A DNA stretch of 10,500 bases from an uncultured Oscillospiraceae bacterium (GTDB taxonomy: Bacteria > Bacillota > Clostridia > Oscillospirales > Oscillospiraceae). A program made the translations under genes and the position numbers. The stretch lies in the NCBI GenBank assembly GCA_934572445.1, contig CAKTLD010000066.1:1-10500 (forward strand). Reading direction: 5' to 3'. The notes under the pieces were generated by a model, which was not told where the DNA came from, did no database searches, and worked only from the letters and a program-made list of their open reading frames with translations. The stretch's first letter is position 1. Every line of letters begins with the position of its first letter. This document shows, one piece after another, positions 1-5,849 of the stretch.

Positions 1-195
1 CTCAACCCCATCTATGCTTACGTCACCGCTCTGCTCGGCCGCAACATCTTCTGGGCTGACGGTTCCTACACCAACCTCTTCGGCAAGACCAAGGCCGGCA
101 AGCCCGCCGGTGCTCCCGAAGAGGCCCACGCCAAGGCCGTTGCGAACCTCGAGGCTCGCCGTGCTGCCGGCAAGGCCCCCAAGATCAACGCGTAA
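1..195 (+). CDS. C-terminal end of an unrecognised protein (partial)
   Basis: Frame 1 is open from the window edge to a TAA at 193-195 and gives the last 64 residues of a protein whose start lies outside. The visible part begins with an aromatic, fairly hydrophobic stretch (LNPIYAYVTALLGRNIFWAD), then an Ala/Lys/Glu-rich tail ending KAPKINA. The hydrophobic start could be the end of a last membrane helix with a cytoplasmic tail, or part of a soluble enzyme. I do not recognise the family. Codons are almost all C/G-ending, as in hutH and fhs, which suggests a well-expressed native gene. Its place upstream of hutH makes a histidine-related transporter or enzyme conceivable, but nothing in the sequence shows it. 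The next gene starts 36 bases later, so the two may be cotranscribed. Confidence 0.75.
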   Translation, partial: LNPIYAYVTALLGRNIFWADGSYTNLFGKTKAGKPAGAPEEAHAKAVANLEARRAAGKAPKINA

Positions 196-231
196 TCATC
201 TCCCCGCTTACATCAGAAAGGAATCACCGCT

Positions 232-738
232 GTGAAACAAACGCTTCCATGGGAATCCGTCCCGCCCCCGATCTTTACCGCGCAGGCGTTCAAGCCGCGT
301 AAGAAATGGGTAAGCGTCGGCGGCTGGGTGCTGGTCGCCTTCCTGCTCATCTACGGACTGACGGCGCAGAGCCGTAACCCGCTGGTGGCAACGGTCTCGC
401 TGCTCTTTGCCCTGCTCTACACGCTGACGATGCTGACGAAAAAGGACGCCGTCCTGACCAACCGCGGCCTCGAGATCTTCTACAACATGCAGATCACCAC
501 GCATTACGATTTCTTCCCCTGGGAACAGATCAATGCGATCGTGACGGAGGATCGCGGTCATGCGGACTATGTCCGCCTGCACATCGGCTACAGCAGCATG
601 GAAAAAGCTCTTTTCTTCAAGCGCTCTGAGGTGGCTGCCATCTGTAAGTTCGCCAAGGAAAAGAACCCCGCGATCCGTGTGATGGATTACGATACCAGTC
701 GACCGGAAAAGCCCGCGAAGCAAAAAAAACGCAAGTGA
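232..738 (+). CDS. Small membrane protein, two helices plus PH-like cytoplasmic domain
   Basis: A 168-residue protein starting at GTG 232, with AAAGGA at 217-222 nine bases upstream deciding the start. The N-terminus carries a basic patch (KPRKK, 21-25), then two hydrophobic helices at about 26-43 and 50-68 joined by a short loop with SRNP. A soluble domain of about 80 residues (72-150) follows, with the pattern LTNRGLEIFY...PWEQINAIV...YVRLHI. This resembles the bacterial PH-like domains found after paired helices in many small Firmicute membrane proteins. The end is very basic (KQKKRK). The predicted arrangement is a helical hairpin in the membrane with domain and tail in the cytoplasm. No catalytic residues are apparent and the function is unknown. 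It probably shares a transcript with the gene before it, ending at the terminator at 760-795. The PH-like assignment is pattern inference, not a search result. Confidence 0.82.
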   Translation: MKQTLPWESVPPPIFTAQAFKPRKKWVSVGGWVLVAFLLIYGLTAQSRNPLVATVSLLFALLYTLTMLTKKDAVLTNRGLEIFYNMQITTHYDFFPWEQINAIVTEDRGHADYVRLHIGYSSMEKALFFKRSEVAAICKFAKEKNPAIRVMDYDTSRPEKPAKQKKRK

Positions 739-759
739 TCCCCTTCGGTCAAGTTGAAG

Positions 760-795
760 AAAAGGACGCTCTGAGTATTCAGGGCGTCCTTTTTT
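760..795 (+). terminator. Intrinsic terminator after the small membrane protein gene
   Basis: A 15-bp stem (760-774 with 779-793, one G-U pair) closes a GTAT loop, and the T run 790-795 overlaps the end of the stem. It lies 21 bases after the stop at 738 and separates this transcript from the hutH promoter. The stem base AAAAGGACGC is the same as in the terminator at 6504. Confidence 0.9.
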
Positions 796-890
796 GCACT
801 TTGATGCCGATTTCCACTCCATCACGATAATACAGCAGCGCGATATGGTGATAACGCACAATAAAGAAAAACTATTTACAGAAAAAACTA

Positions 891-918
891 TTGATTTTGC
901 ACAAAAGTATGATATACT
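891..918 (+). promoter_or_regulatory. Extended -10 promoter for hutH
   Basis: TTGATT at 891-896 and TATACT at 913-918 are separated by 16 bases. TG at 910-911 gives an extended -10 (TGATATACT). The surroundings (about 835-920) are markedly AT-rich against a GC-rich background, as expected for a strong housekeeping promoter. Transcription would start near 925, leaving an untranslated leader of about 160 nt before hutH. Confidence 0.72.
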
Positions 919-924
919 ATCCCC

Positions 925-1087
925 AGAACAATTCCGCAGAACCCTCTGCGGGCGGAGCGCTTTTCGTATTCGGGCAAATACGGAACGCAAAAGGGGCGCG
1001 CTCTGAAAGTTTCTTGCATCGGGCAGGACGGCTTCATGCACCGTGCCTGCATCACCCCACTGAAAACTGAGAAAAGAGGACATCACC
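925..1087 (+). promoter_or_regulatory. Structured 5' leader of hutH with three hairpins
   Basis: The leader holds three inverted repeats. The first is a perfect 7-bp hairpin, CCGCAGA/TCTGCGG (934-940 with 945-951, loop ACCC). The second is built on CGTATT/AATACG (965-970 with 977-982), extended by a few weaker pairs on each side. The third pairs GCAGG-ACGG with CCGT-G-CCTGC (1023-1031 with 1041-1050, one bulged G). None is followed by a T run, so this is not a plain terminator-attenuator. I do not recognise a described riboswitch class. The ribosome site AAGAGGA (1074-1080) is 7 bases from the ATG and outside the hairpins. A small open frame running from 794 into the leader lacks convincing initiation and is not taken as a gene. 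Confidence 0.45.
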
Positions 1088-2656
1088 ATGATCATGAATC
1101 CCACCGAGATCAAGCACGTCGTCGTTGACGGCCACAGCCTGACGCTGGAGTCCTTCGTTGCCATCGCGCGCTATAACGCGACGGTCGAGCTGGCTCCCTC
1201 CGCACTCGAGGCCATGCAGAAGTCCCGCGCCCTGGCCGAGAAGATCGCCGCCGAGGGCCGCGTCGCTTACGGCATCACCACCGGCTTCGGCGAGTTCCAG
1301 AAGGTCGCCGTCCCCAAGGAAATGAGCAACCAGCTCTCCACCAACCTGATCCTCAGCCACTGCACCGGCGCCGGCGAGCCGTATGCTGACGAGATCGTCC
1401 GCGGCATGATGCTGCTGCGCGCCAACGCGCTCTGCGGCGGCGTGAGCGGCGTTCGTCCCATTCTCGTCGAGATGCTGCTCGAGATGCTGAACAAGGGCGT
1501 CACCCCCGTCGTCCCGCAGAAGGGCTCCCTGGGCTCCTCCGGCGACCTGGCGCCTCTGGCGCACATGACGCTCCCCATGCTCGGCAAGGGCGAGGCCATG
1601 TACGAGGGCGTGAAGATGACCGGCGCCGAGGCGATGGCCAAGGCCGGTATTGCCACGCTCGACACCCTGGTCTCCAAGGAAGGCCTCGGCATGACCAACG
1701 GCACCTGCGCGATGACCTCCGTCGGCGCGCTCGCGCTGTATGACTCCATCTGCGCCGCCCAGCTCGGCGACGTGATCGCCTCCATGTCCATGGAAGGTCT
1801 GACGGGTCTGCGCAACGCCTTTGACCCCCGCATCCATCAGGTGCGCGGCCAGAAGGGCCAGATGCTCGTCGCTGCCAATATGCGCAAGCTGCTCGACGGC
1901 TCCGAGATCCTCGACAACTGCCAGAAGGACCGCGTGCAGGACGCTTACGCGCTCCGCTGCATCCCGCAGCTGCACGGCGCCTGCCGCGACGCGCTCGCTT
2001 ATGTCCGCGAGAAGGTCGAGATCGAGCTCAACGCCGTCACCGATAACCCGCTGATGTTCCTCGATGATGAGGCCGTCATTTCCGGCGGCAACTTCCATGG
2101 CGAGCCCATGGCCCTGCCGTTCGACTTCCTCGGCATCGCCGCGTCCGAGATCGCCGACGCGTCCGAGCGCCGCACCGAGCGCATGGTCAACCCCGCGCTC
2201 TCCAACGGTCTGACCGCGTTCCTGACCACTCAGGCCGGCGTCAACTCCGGTTTCATGATCGTCCAGTACGCTGCCGCTTCCATGGTCAGTGAGAACAAGG
2301 TCTACGCGCATCCCGCGTCCGTTGACTCCATCCCCTCCTCCGCCAACCAGGAAGACATCGTCTCCATGGGCACCACCGCCGCCCGCAAGGCCAAGATGAT
2401 CCTGCAGAACACGCAGGACGTCCTCGCCGACGAGCTGCTGACCGCCTGCCAGGCCATCGACATCCGCCGCCGCCTGAACACCCACGGCCAGGGCATCACC
2501 CCGCTGCACGAGGCCATCTACAAGCATGTGCGCGAGCAGGTCGCTTTCTATGAGATCGACCGCGAGATCTGGCCCGACATCCGTGCGGTGGAGAAGATGA
2601 TCCGCTCCGGCGAGCTGCTTGACATCGTCAAGGAGTACATCCCCGACTTTGAGTAA
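1088..2656 (+). CDS. hutH: Histidine ammonia-lyase
   Basis: A 522-residue member of the MIO-dependent aromatic amino acid ammonia-lyases, the usual length for HutH. It removes ammonia from L-histidine to give urocanate, the first step of histidine degradation, in the cytoplasm. The MIO segment reads GSLGSSGDLAPLAHM, so the cofactor would form from Ser150-Ser151-Gly152 instead of the common Ala-Ser-Gly. Other family marks are the catalytic Tyr61 in YGITTGFGEF, His91 in SHCTGAGEP, QDAYALRC with Tyr287 and Arg290, GGNFHGEP, and NQEDIVSMG with Glu422. The last is the Glu typical of histidine rather than phenylalanine lyases. The ATG at 1088 is chosen because AAGAGGA lies 7 bases before it; a second ATG at 1094 is less well spaced. 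Codons are heavily C/G-biased, suggesting high expression. It has its own promoter, and the hairpin array begins just after its stop. Confidence 0.95.
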   Translation: MIMNPTEIKHVVVDGHSLTLESFVAIARYNATVELAPSALEAMQKSRALAEKIAAEGRVAYGITTGFGEFQKVAVPKEMSNQLSTNLILSHCTGAGEPYADEIVRGMMLLRANALCGGVSGVRPILVEMLLEMLNKGVTPVVPQKGSLGSSGDLAPLAHMTLPMLGKGEAMYEGVKMTGAEAMAKAGIATLDTLVSKEGLGMTNGTCAMTSVGALALYDSICAAQLGDVIASMSMEGLTGLRNAFDPRIHQVRGQKGQMLVAANMRKLLDGSEILDNCQKDRVQDAYALRCIPQLHGACRDALAYVREKVEIELNAVTDNPLMFLDDEAVISGGNFHGEPMALPFDFLGIAASEIADASERRTERMVNPALSNGLTAFLTTQAGVNSGFMIVQYAAASMVSENKVYAHPASVDSIPSSANQEDIVSMGTTAARKAKMILQNTQDVLADELLTACQAIDIRRRLNTHGQGITPLHEAIYKHVREQVAFYEIDREIWPDIRAVEKMIRSGELLDIVKEYIPDFE

Positions 2657-2657
2657 G

Positions 2658-2834
2658 TCAAAATTGCGTCTACGACGCAATTTTGAGACTTGACATTTGG
2701 GCCATAGGCCCAAATGTCATAGGGTTTCAAAATTTTTCACTCACCGTGAAAAATTTTGCAGAGTGTCCCTGCGGACGCGCGTGTCGTCCTTCGGGACGGA
2801 TCAAGGTCATTTGCGCTGTGCGCAGCGCAAAATG
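2658..2834. repeat. Array of six consecutive hairpins (palindromic repeat cluster)
   Basis: Starting 2 bases after the hutH stop there are six back-to-back inverted repeats. (1) TCAAAATTGCGTC with its complement, 2658-2670 and 2674-2686, loop TAC. (2) TGACATTTGGGCC, 2691-2703 and 2707-2719, loop ATA. (3) CAAAATTTTTCAC, 2728-2740 and 2746-2758, loop TCACC. (4) GTGTCC/GGACGC, 2763-2768 and 2773-2778. (5) CGTCC with a TTCG tetraloop, 2785-2798. (6) CATTTGCGCTG, 2808-2818 with 2823-2834, one bulge, loop TGCG. The first three stems are perfect and all 13 bp long, yet unrelated in sequence. No hairpin is followed by a proper T run. It resembles composite intergenic palindromic elements of the REP/BIME kind in form; I cannot name it. 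It may protect the hutH mRNA 3' end or be a dispersed non-coding element. Confidence 0.85.
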
Positions 2835-2909
2835 GGCGTGTGCCGCAAACGTTCCTGAAAATGGTCATTGATACCGATTTGGGGACAATAATGCTGAAAG
2901 ATTTGTGTT

Positions 2910-2948
2910 TTGACACGAATTGACAGGATGTAAAAGAAGGTGTAAAGT
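2910..2948 (+). promoter_or_regulatory. Candidate promoter of the racemase gene
   Basis: Two perfect TTGACA hexamers lie 10 bp apart, at 2910-2915 and 2920-2925. The second is 17 bp from TAAAGT (2943-2948), a 4/6 match to TATAAT that falls inside the left arm of the palindrome at 2932-2972. Transcription would then begin near 2955, in the palindrome centre. The first TTGACA could alternatively pair with TAAAAG at 2931 over a 15-bp spacer. Confidence 0.45.
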
Positions 2949-2975
2949 TATTTTGACTTTACACCTTCTTTTTTT
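2932..2975 (+). terminator. 17-bp perfect palindrome with T run: terminator, attenuator or operator
   Basis: The arms 2932-2948 and 2956-2972 are perfectly complementary over 17 bp around a 7-base loop (TATTTTG). The half-site core is GGTGTAAAGT. An A run precedes it and seven Ts (2969-2975) close it, so it fits an intrinsic terminator for transcripts from hutH. But the ribosome site AGGAGG (2976-2981) of the next gene begins directly after the T run, and a candidate -10 lies inside the left arm. It may therefore equally be an attenuator or a repressor operator. The sequence alone does not decide. Confidence 0.6.
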
Positions 2976-2989
2976 AGGAGGAATGTGAT

Positions 2990-3772
2990 ATGGAACTGAA
3001 CATTTTACGGGCGGACCCTGCGGGGAATATTACGGTGTTCGTGCTTGATCCGGTCGAAAAGGCGCAGCGCGCAGCCATCGCAGAGAAAATCATGGCGATC
3101 CCCGAACTCAAGGCCGAGCAGGTCGGCTACGCCTGCGCCGCCGAAGACGACGTCGACGGCCACATGGAAATGATGGGCGGCGAATTCTGCGGCAACGCGA
3201 CGCGCGCCTACGGCATGTATATGGCAATGCAGAAGGGCGGGCTTTCCACGGTCCGGTTGCGCGTAAGCGGCTGTGACCACATTGTCACCGCGCAGGTGGA
3301 CTGCGCGCGGGGCACGGCCAGCGCCGAGATGCCCTGCCCGCGCAGCGTAACGCGCGTCGCGGTGCAGGGTCACGAGGGCACGCTCGTTGACTTAACAGGC
3401 ATCGCGCACTTCGTTGTCGAAGGCGTAGCGCCGAGCGAGGAATTTTTTCGCGCGGCAGAGCCGGTCTTTGCTGATATTCCGGATATGGATGCCTGCGGCG
3501 TCATCTTTCTGGACAGCGAGACTCACCGCATGACGCCGCTTGTGAAGGTCATCGACACCGGCAGTCTTGTCTGGGAGGGCAGCTGCGGCAGCGGCAGTGT
3601 CGCCTGTGCGGTTGCGCAGAGCGAAACACTGCAAAACGGCGGTTTCGCCTGCGACTACCTTCAGCCCGCAGGCACTGTGCGCGCCAGCGTCGAGCGGCGG
3701 AACGGCACGGTCGTCGGTGCGCGCATCGGCGGCCTCGTCACACTGGGTAAGCCTCAGCGCATCTCGCTGTAA
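2990..3772 (+). CDS. DapF-fold amino acid racemase, CntK/HisR-like (probable histidine racemase)
   Basis: A 260-residue protein of the diaminopimelate epimerase fold, which uses two cysteines and no cofactor. Cys67 lies in MGGEFCGNATRAY and Cys199 in WEGSCGSGSVACA, the usual pair in which one takes and the other donates the alpha proton. The N-terminus (DPAGNITVFV, 9-18) differs from the GLGNDF signature of true DapF. From memory it matches the staphylopine-pathway histidine racemase CntK (PSGNMTILV there), as do EQVGY, RVSGCDHIV and TPLVKVIDTGSLVWE. L-/D-histidine interconversion is therefore the best guess, and lying between hutH and fhs supports it. Substrate is not proven, and other amino acids are possible. 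The start has AGGAGG 8 bases upstream. Codon bias is weaker than in hutH or fhs, so expression may be lower or the gene may have been acquired. A candidate promoter and palindrome lie directly upstream. Confidence 0.75.
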   Translation: MELNILRADPAGNITVFVLDPVEKAQRAAIAEKIMAIPELKAEQVGYACAAEDDVDGHMEMMGGEFCGNATRAYGMYMAMQKGGLSTVRLRVSGCDHIVTAQVDCARGTASAEMPCPRSVTRVAVQGHEGTLVDLTGIAHFVVEGVAPSEEFFRAAEPVFADIPDMDACGVIFLDSETHRMTPLVKVIDTGSLVWEGSCGSGSVACAVAQSETLQNGGFACDYLQPAGTVRASVERRNGTVVGARIGGLVTLGKPQRISL

Positions 3773-3919
3773 AATGCGCTGAAAATGACGGCGGATGCGC
3801 TGCGTCCGTCGTTCAGGGACAACTTCGGCATTTCCTGTGCATAGGGCACTTTTCTTTCCAAAGGGCAGCAAGCGCGGCAGGCGCGCAGTGCTTTCGTCCG
3901 TTTGTTAGGAGAAGCGATC

Positions 3920-3944
3920 GAACGCTTAATATTTTTAAGCGTTC
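3920..3944. promoter_or_regulatory. Palindrome upstream of the fhs promoter (candidate operator)
   Basis: GAACGCTTAA (3920-3929) and TTAAGCGTTC (3935-3944) form a perfect 10-bp inverted repeat around TATTT. There is no T run on either side, so it is not an obvious terminator. It ends 25 bp before the -35 of the fhs promoter, a place where a dimeric activator or repressor could bind. The factor cannot be named. Confidence 0.5.
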
Positions 3945-3969
3945 TGCACAAAGAGGGTGGCGAAAGTGG

Positions 3970-3998
3970 TTTACCTTTTTCCTGCATTGGGGTATAAT
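3970..3998 (+). promoter_or_regulatory. fhs: Promoter for fhs
   Basis: TATAAT at 3993-3998 is a perfect -10, with TTTACC (3970-3975, 4/6) 17 bp upstream. The start would be near 4005, giving a leader of about 60 nt. The leader contains AAAAGGGGCGCGC (4012-4024), a 13-mer also present in the hutH leader at 989-1001. Confidence 0.7.
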
Positions 3999-4066
3999 GC
4001 CCTTGCAATGAAAAAGGGGCGCGCATGCACCCGTCAGAATAGAGAAAAAACAGGAGGGTCCTTACC

Positions 4067-5728
4067 ATGACCGATATTGAGATCGCTCAGGCGCACGAAA
4101 TGAAGAAGATCACCGAGATCGCCGCCAGCGCCGGCATCGACGAAAAGCATCTGGAGCTCTATGGCAATTACAAAGCCAAGCTCGACCTCACCGAGATCCG
4201 CAAGCTGCCCCGCAAGGCAAAGCTGATCCTGGTGACCGCCATCAGCCCCACCCCCGCCGGCGAGGGCAAGACCACGACCTCCGTCGGCCTCGCCGACGCG
4301 CTGAACAGGATCGGCAAAAACGCCATGGTCTGCCTGCGTGAGCCCTCCCTCGGCCCCGTGTTCGGCGTCAAGGGCGGCGCGGCCGGCGGCGGCTACGCGC
4401 AGGTCGTTCCCATGGAAGACATCAACCTGCACTTCACCGGTGACTTCCATGCCATCGGCGCGGCAAACAATCTGCTTGCCGCAATGCTCGACAACCACAT
4501 CCAGCAGGGCAACGCCCTGAACATTGACCCGCGCAAGATCGTGTGGAAGCGCGCTGTTGATATGAACGACCGCCAGCTCCGCCACATTATCGACGGTCTT
4601 GGCGGCAAGGCCAGCGGCGTGCCCCGCGAGGACGGCTTTGAGATCACCGTCGCCAGCGAGGTCATGGCAGTGCTGTGCCTCTCCACCAGTCTGACCGACC
4701 TCAAGGAGCGCCTGGGCAGGATGGTCATTGCCTACACCTACGATGACAAGCCCGTCACCGCGCACGACATCAAGGCGGAGGGCGCTATGGCCGCTCTGCT
4801 CAAGGATGCCGTCAAGCCCAACATGGTACAGACGCTCGAAGGCACCCCCGCCTTCATCCACGGCGGCCCGTTCGCCAACATTGCCCACGGCTGCAACTCC
4901 CTCATGGCCACCGAGACCGCGCTGCGCCTGAGCGACTATACCGTCACCGAAGCAGGCTTCGCTGCCGACCTCGGCGCTGAGAAGTTCCTCGACATCAAGT
5001 GCCGCGCCGCAGGCTTCCATCCTGACGCTGTCGTCATTGTCGCCACCGTCCGCGCGCTCAAGTATCACGGCGGCGTGCCCAAGACCGAGCTGAACCACGA
5101 GAACCTCGAGGCGCTCGAAAAGGGCCTGCCGAATCTTCTTCAGCACGTTGACAACGTGAAAAACGTTTACGGTCTTCCCTGCGTTGTCGCCATCAATGCT
5201 TTCCCGACCGATACGAAGGCTGAGCTTGACCTCGTCGAGGAGAAGTGCCGCGAGCTGGGCGTCAACGTCCGTCTGAGCGAGGTATGGGCCAAGGGCGGCG
5301 AGGGCGGCAAGGCTCTGGCGGAAGAGGTCGTCCGCCTGTGCGGCGAGCCCAACCACTTCCAGTACGTCTACGACGTCAACGACAGCATTGAAAACAAGCT
5401 GAACGCCATCGCCACGAAGGTCTATCACGCTGACGGCGTGGTCATCGCGGCCAGTGCCAAAAAGCAGCTCAAGCAGCTCACCGAGCTCGGCTTCGACAAG
5501 CTGCCCATCTGCATGGCCAAGACCCAGTTCTCCTTCTCCGACGACGCGAGCAAGCTGGGCGCGCCCCGCGGCTTCAAGATCACCGTGCGCGACCTCAAGG
5601 TCAACGCGGGCGCGGGCTTCCTGGTCGCCAAGACCGGCGACATCATGACCATGCCGGGCCTGCCCAAGGTCCCGTCCGCCGAGAAGATCGACGTGGACGA
5701 AAACGGTAAGATCACGGGGCTGTTCTAA
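4067..5728 (+). CDS. fhs: Formate-tetrahydrofolate ligase (formyl-THF synthetase)
   Basis: A 553-residue cytoplasmic enzyme of normal family length that joins formate to tetrahydrofolate with ATP. The reverse reaction releases formate and makes ATP. The nucleotide-binding loop [10 protein letters not shown] is at residues 61-70. Both classic signatures are present: [10 protein letters not shown] at 101-110, within a segment beginning [10 protein letters not shown], and [12 protein letters not shown] at 325-336. The ATG at 4067 follows AGGAGGG by 8 bases. It has its own promoter, and a gap of 121 bases with two hairpins separates it from the cyclodeaminase gene, so the two are probably one transcript. 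Codons are extremely C/G-biased, pointing to high expression. In histidine-degrading anaerobes this enzyme can recover ATP from the formimino carbon of histidine; in acetogens it works in the Wood-Ljungdahl direction. Here the hut context favours the first, by inference. Confidence 0.96.
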   Translation: MTDIEIAQAHEMKKITEIAASAGIDEKHLELYGNYKAKLDLTEIRKLPRKAKLILVTAISPTPAGEGKTTTSVGLADALNRIGKNAMVCLREPSLGPVFGVKGGAAGGGYAQVVPMEDINLHFTGDFHAIGAANNLLAAMLDNHIQQGNALNIDPRKIVWKRAVDMNDRQLRHIIDGLGGKASGVPREDGFEITVASEVMAVLCLSTSLTDLKERLGRMVIAYTYDDKPVTAHDIKAEGAMAALLKDAVKPNMVQTLEGTPAFIHGGPFANIAHGCNSLMATETALRLSDYTVTEAGFAADLGAEKFLDIKCRAAGFHPDAVVIVATVRALKYHGGVPKTELNHENLEALEKGLPNLLQHVDNVKNVYGLPCVVAINAFPTDTKAELDLVEEKCRELGVNVRLSEVWAKGGEGGKALAEEVVRLCGEPNHFQYVYDVNDSIENKLNAIATKVYHADGVVIAASAKKQLKQLTELGFDKLPICMAKTQFSFSDDASKLGAPRGFKITVRDLKVNAGAGFLVAKTGDIMTMPGLPKVPSAEKIDVDENGKITGLF

Positions 5729-5762
5729 GCGAAGCCTCATATCCATCTGTTCATACCGGCAA

Positions 5763-5819
5763 AGCTCCCCCGGAAATTCCGTGGGGAGCTATGCCCGATT
5801 TTTGGCCCCGCACGGGGCC
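5763..5819 (+). other. Two hairpins between fhs and the cyclodeaminase gene
   Basis: The first pairs AGCTCCCC (5763-5770) with GGGGAGCT (5783-5790), extended inside by CGGA/TCCG. The second is GGCCCC (5804-5809), loop GCAC, GGGGCC (5814-5819). A T run (5799-5803) lies between them but not directly on the first stem. They look like mRNA processing or stabilising structures, or a leaky terminator, inside a two-gene unit. The GTG at 5781 opens the cyclodeaminase frame early but sits inside a stem and lacks a ribosome site. Confidence 0.55.
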
Positions 5820-5849
5820 GCACCCTGTTCCAAGGAGAAAACACACATT

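Larger units (their letters stand above)
3773..4066. other. Intergenic region between racemase and fhs
   Basis: These 294 bases hold no convincing gene. A weak CGGA...TCCG inverted repeat shortly after the racemase stop (3792-3808) has no T run, so no clear terminator is seen. The stretch 3830-3915 shows nothing recognisable. From 3920 on it carries the palindrome and promoter listed separately, and AGGAGGG at 4052-4058, 8 bases before the fhs start. Confidence 0.6.

Noticed and set aside
794..1006. 70-codon open frame in the hutH upstream region
   Set aside because: It spans the promoter and leader hairpins, starts inside the terminator tail, and has no ribosome site.
1052..2713. Long open frame (553 codons) on the - strand opposite hutH
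   Set aside because: It is a shadow of strong GC third-position bias in hutH, has low-complexity Gly/Ala/Val/Asp composition, no ribosome site and no recognisable motif.
2733..2753. parS-like halves TTTCAC...GTGAAA in hairpin 3
   Set aside because: parS needs the halves directly abutting; here five bases separate them, and the longer 13-bp stem explains the symmetry.
2658..2834. CRISPR array
   Set aside because: Units differ in sequence, there are no repeated spacers of constant length, and no cas genes.
2683..2871. Small open frame running through the hairpin array
   Set aside because: Palindromes give mirror-image peptides on both strands (DIWA.GPNV in each); no ribosome site. It is structure, not coding.
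4034..5746. Long open frame (570 codons) on the - strand opposite fhs
   Set aside because: Same cause as at hutH: composition-driven antisense frame without family features, while fhs is certain on the + strand.
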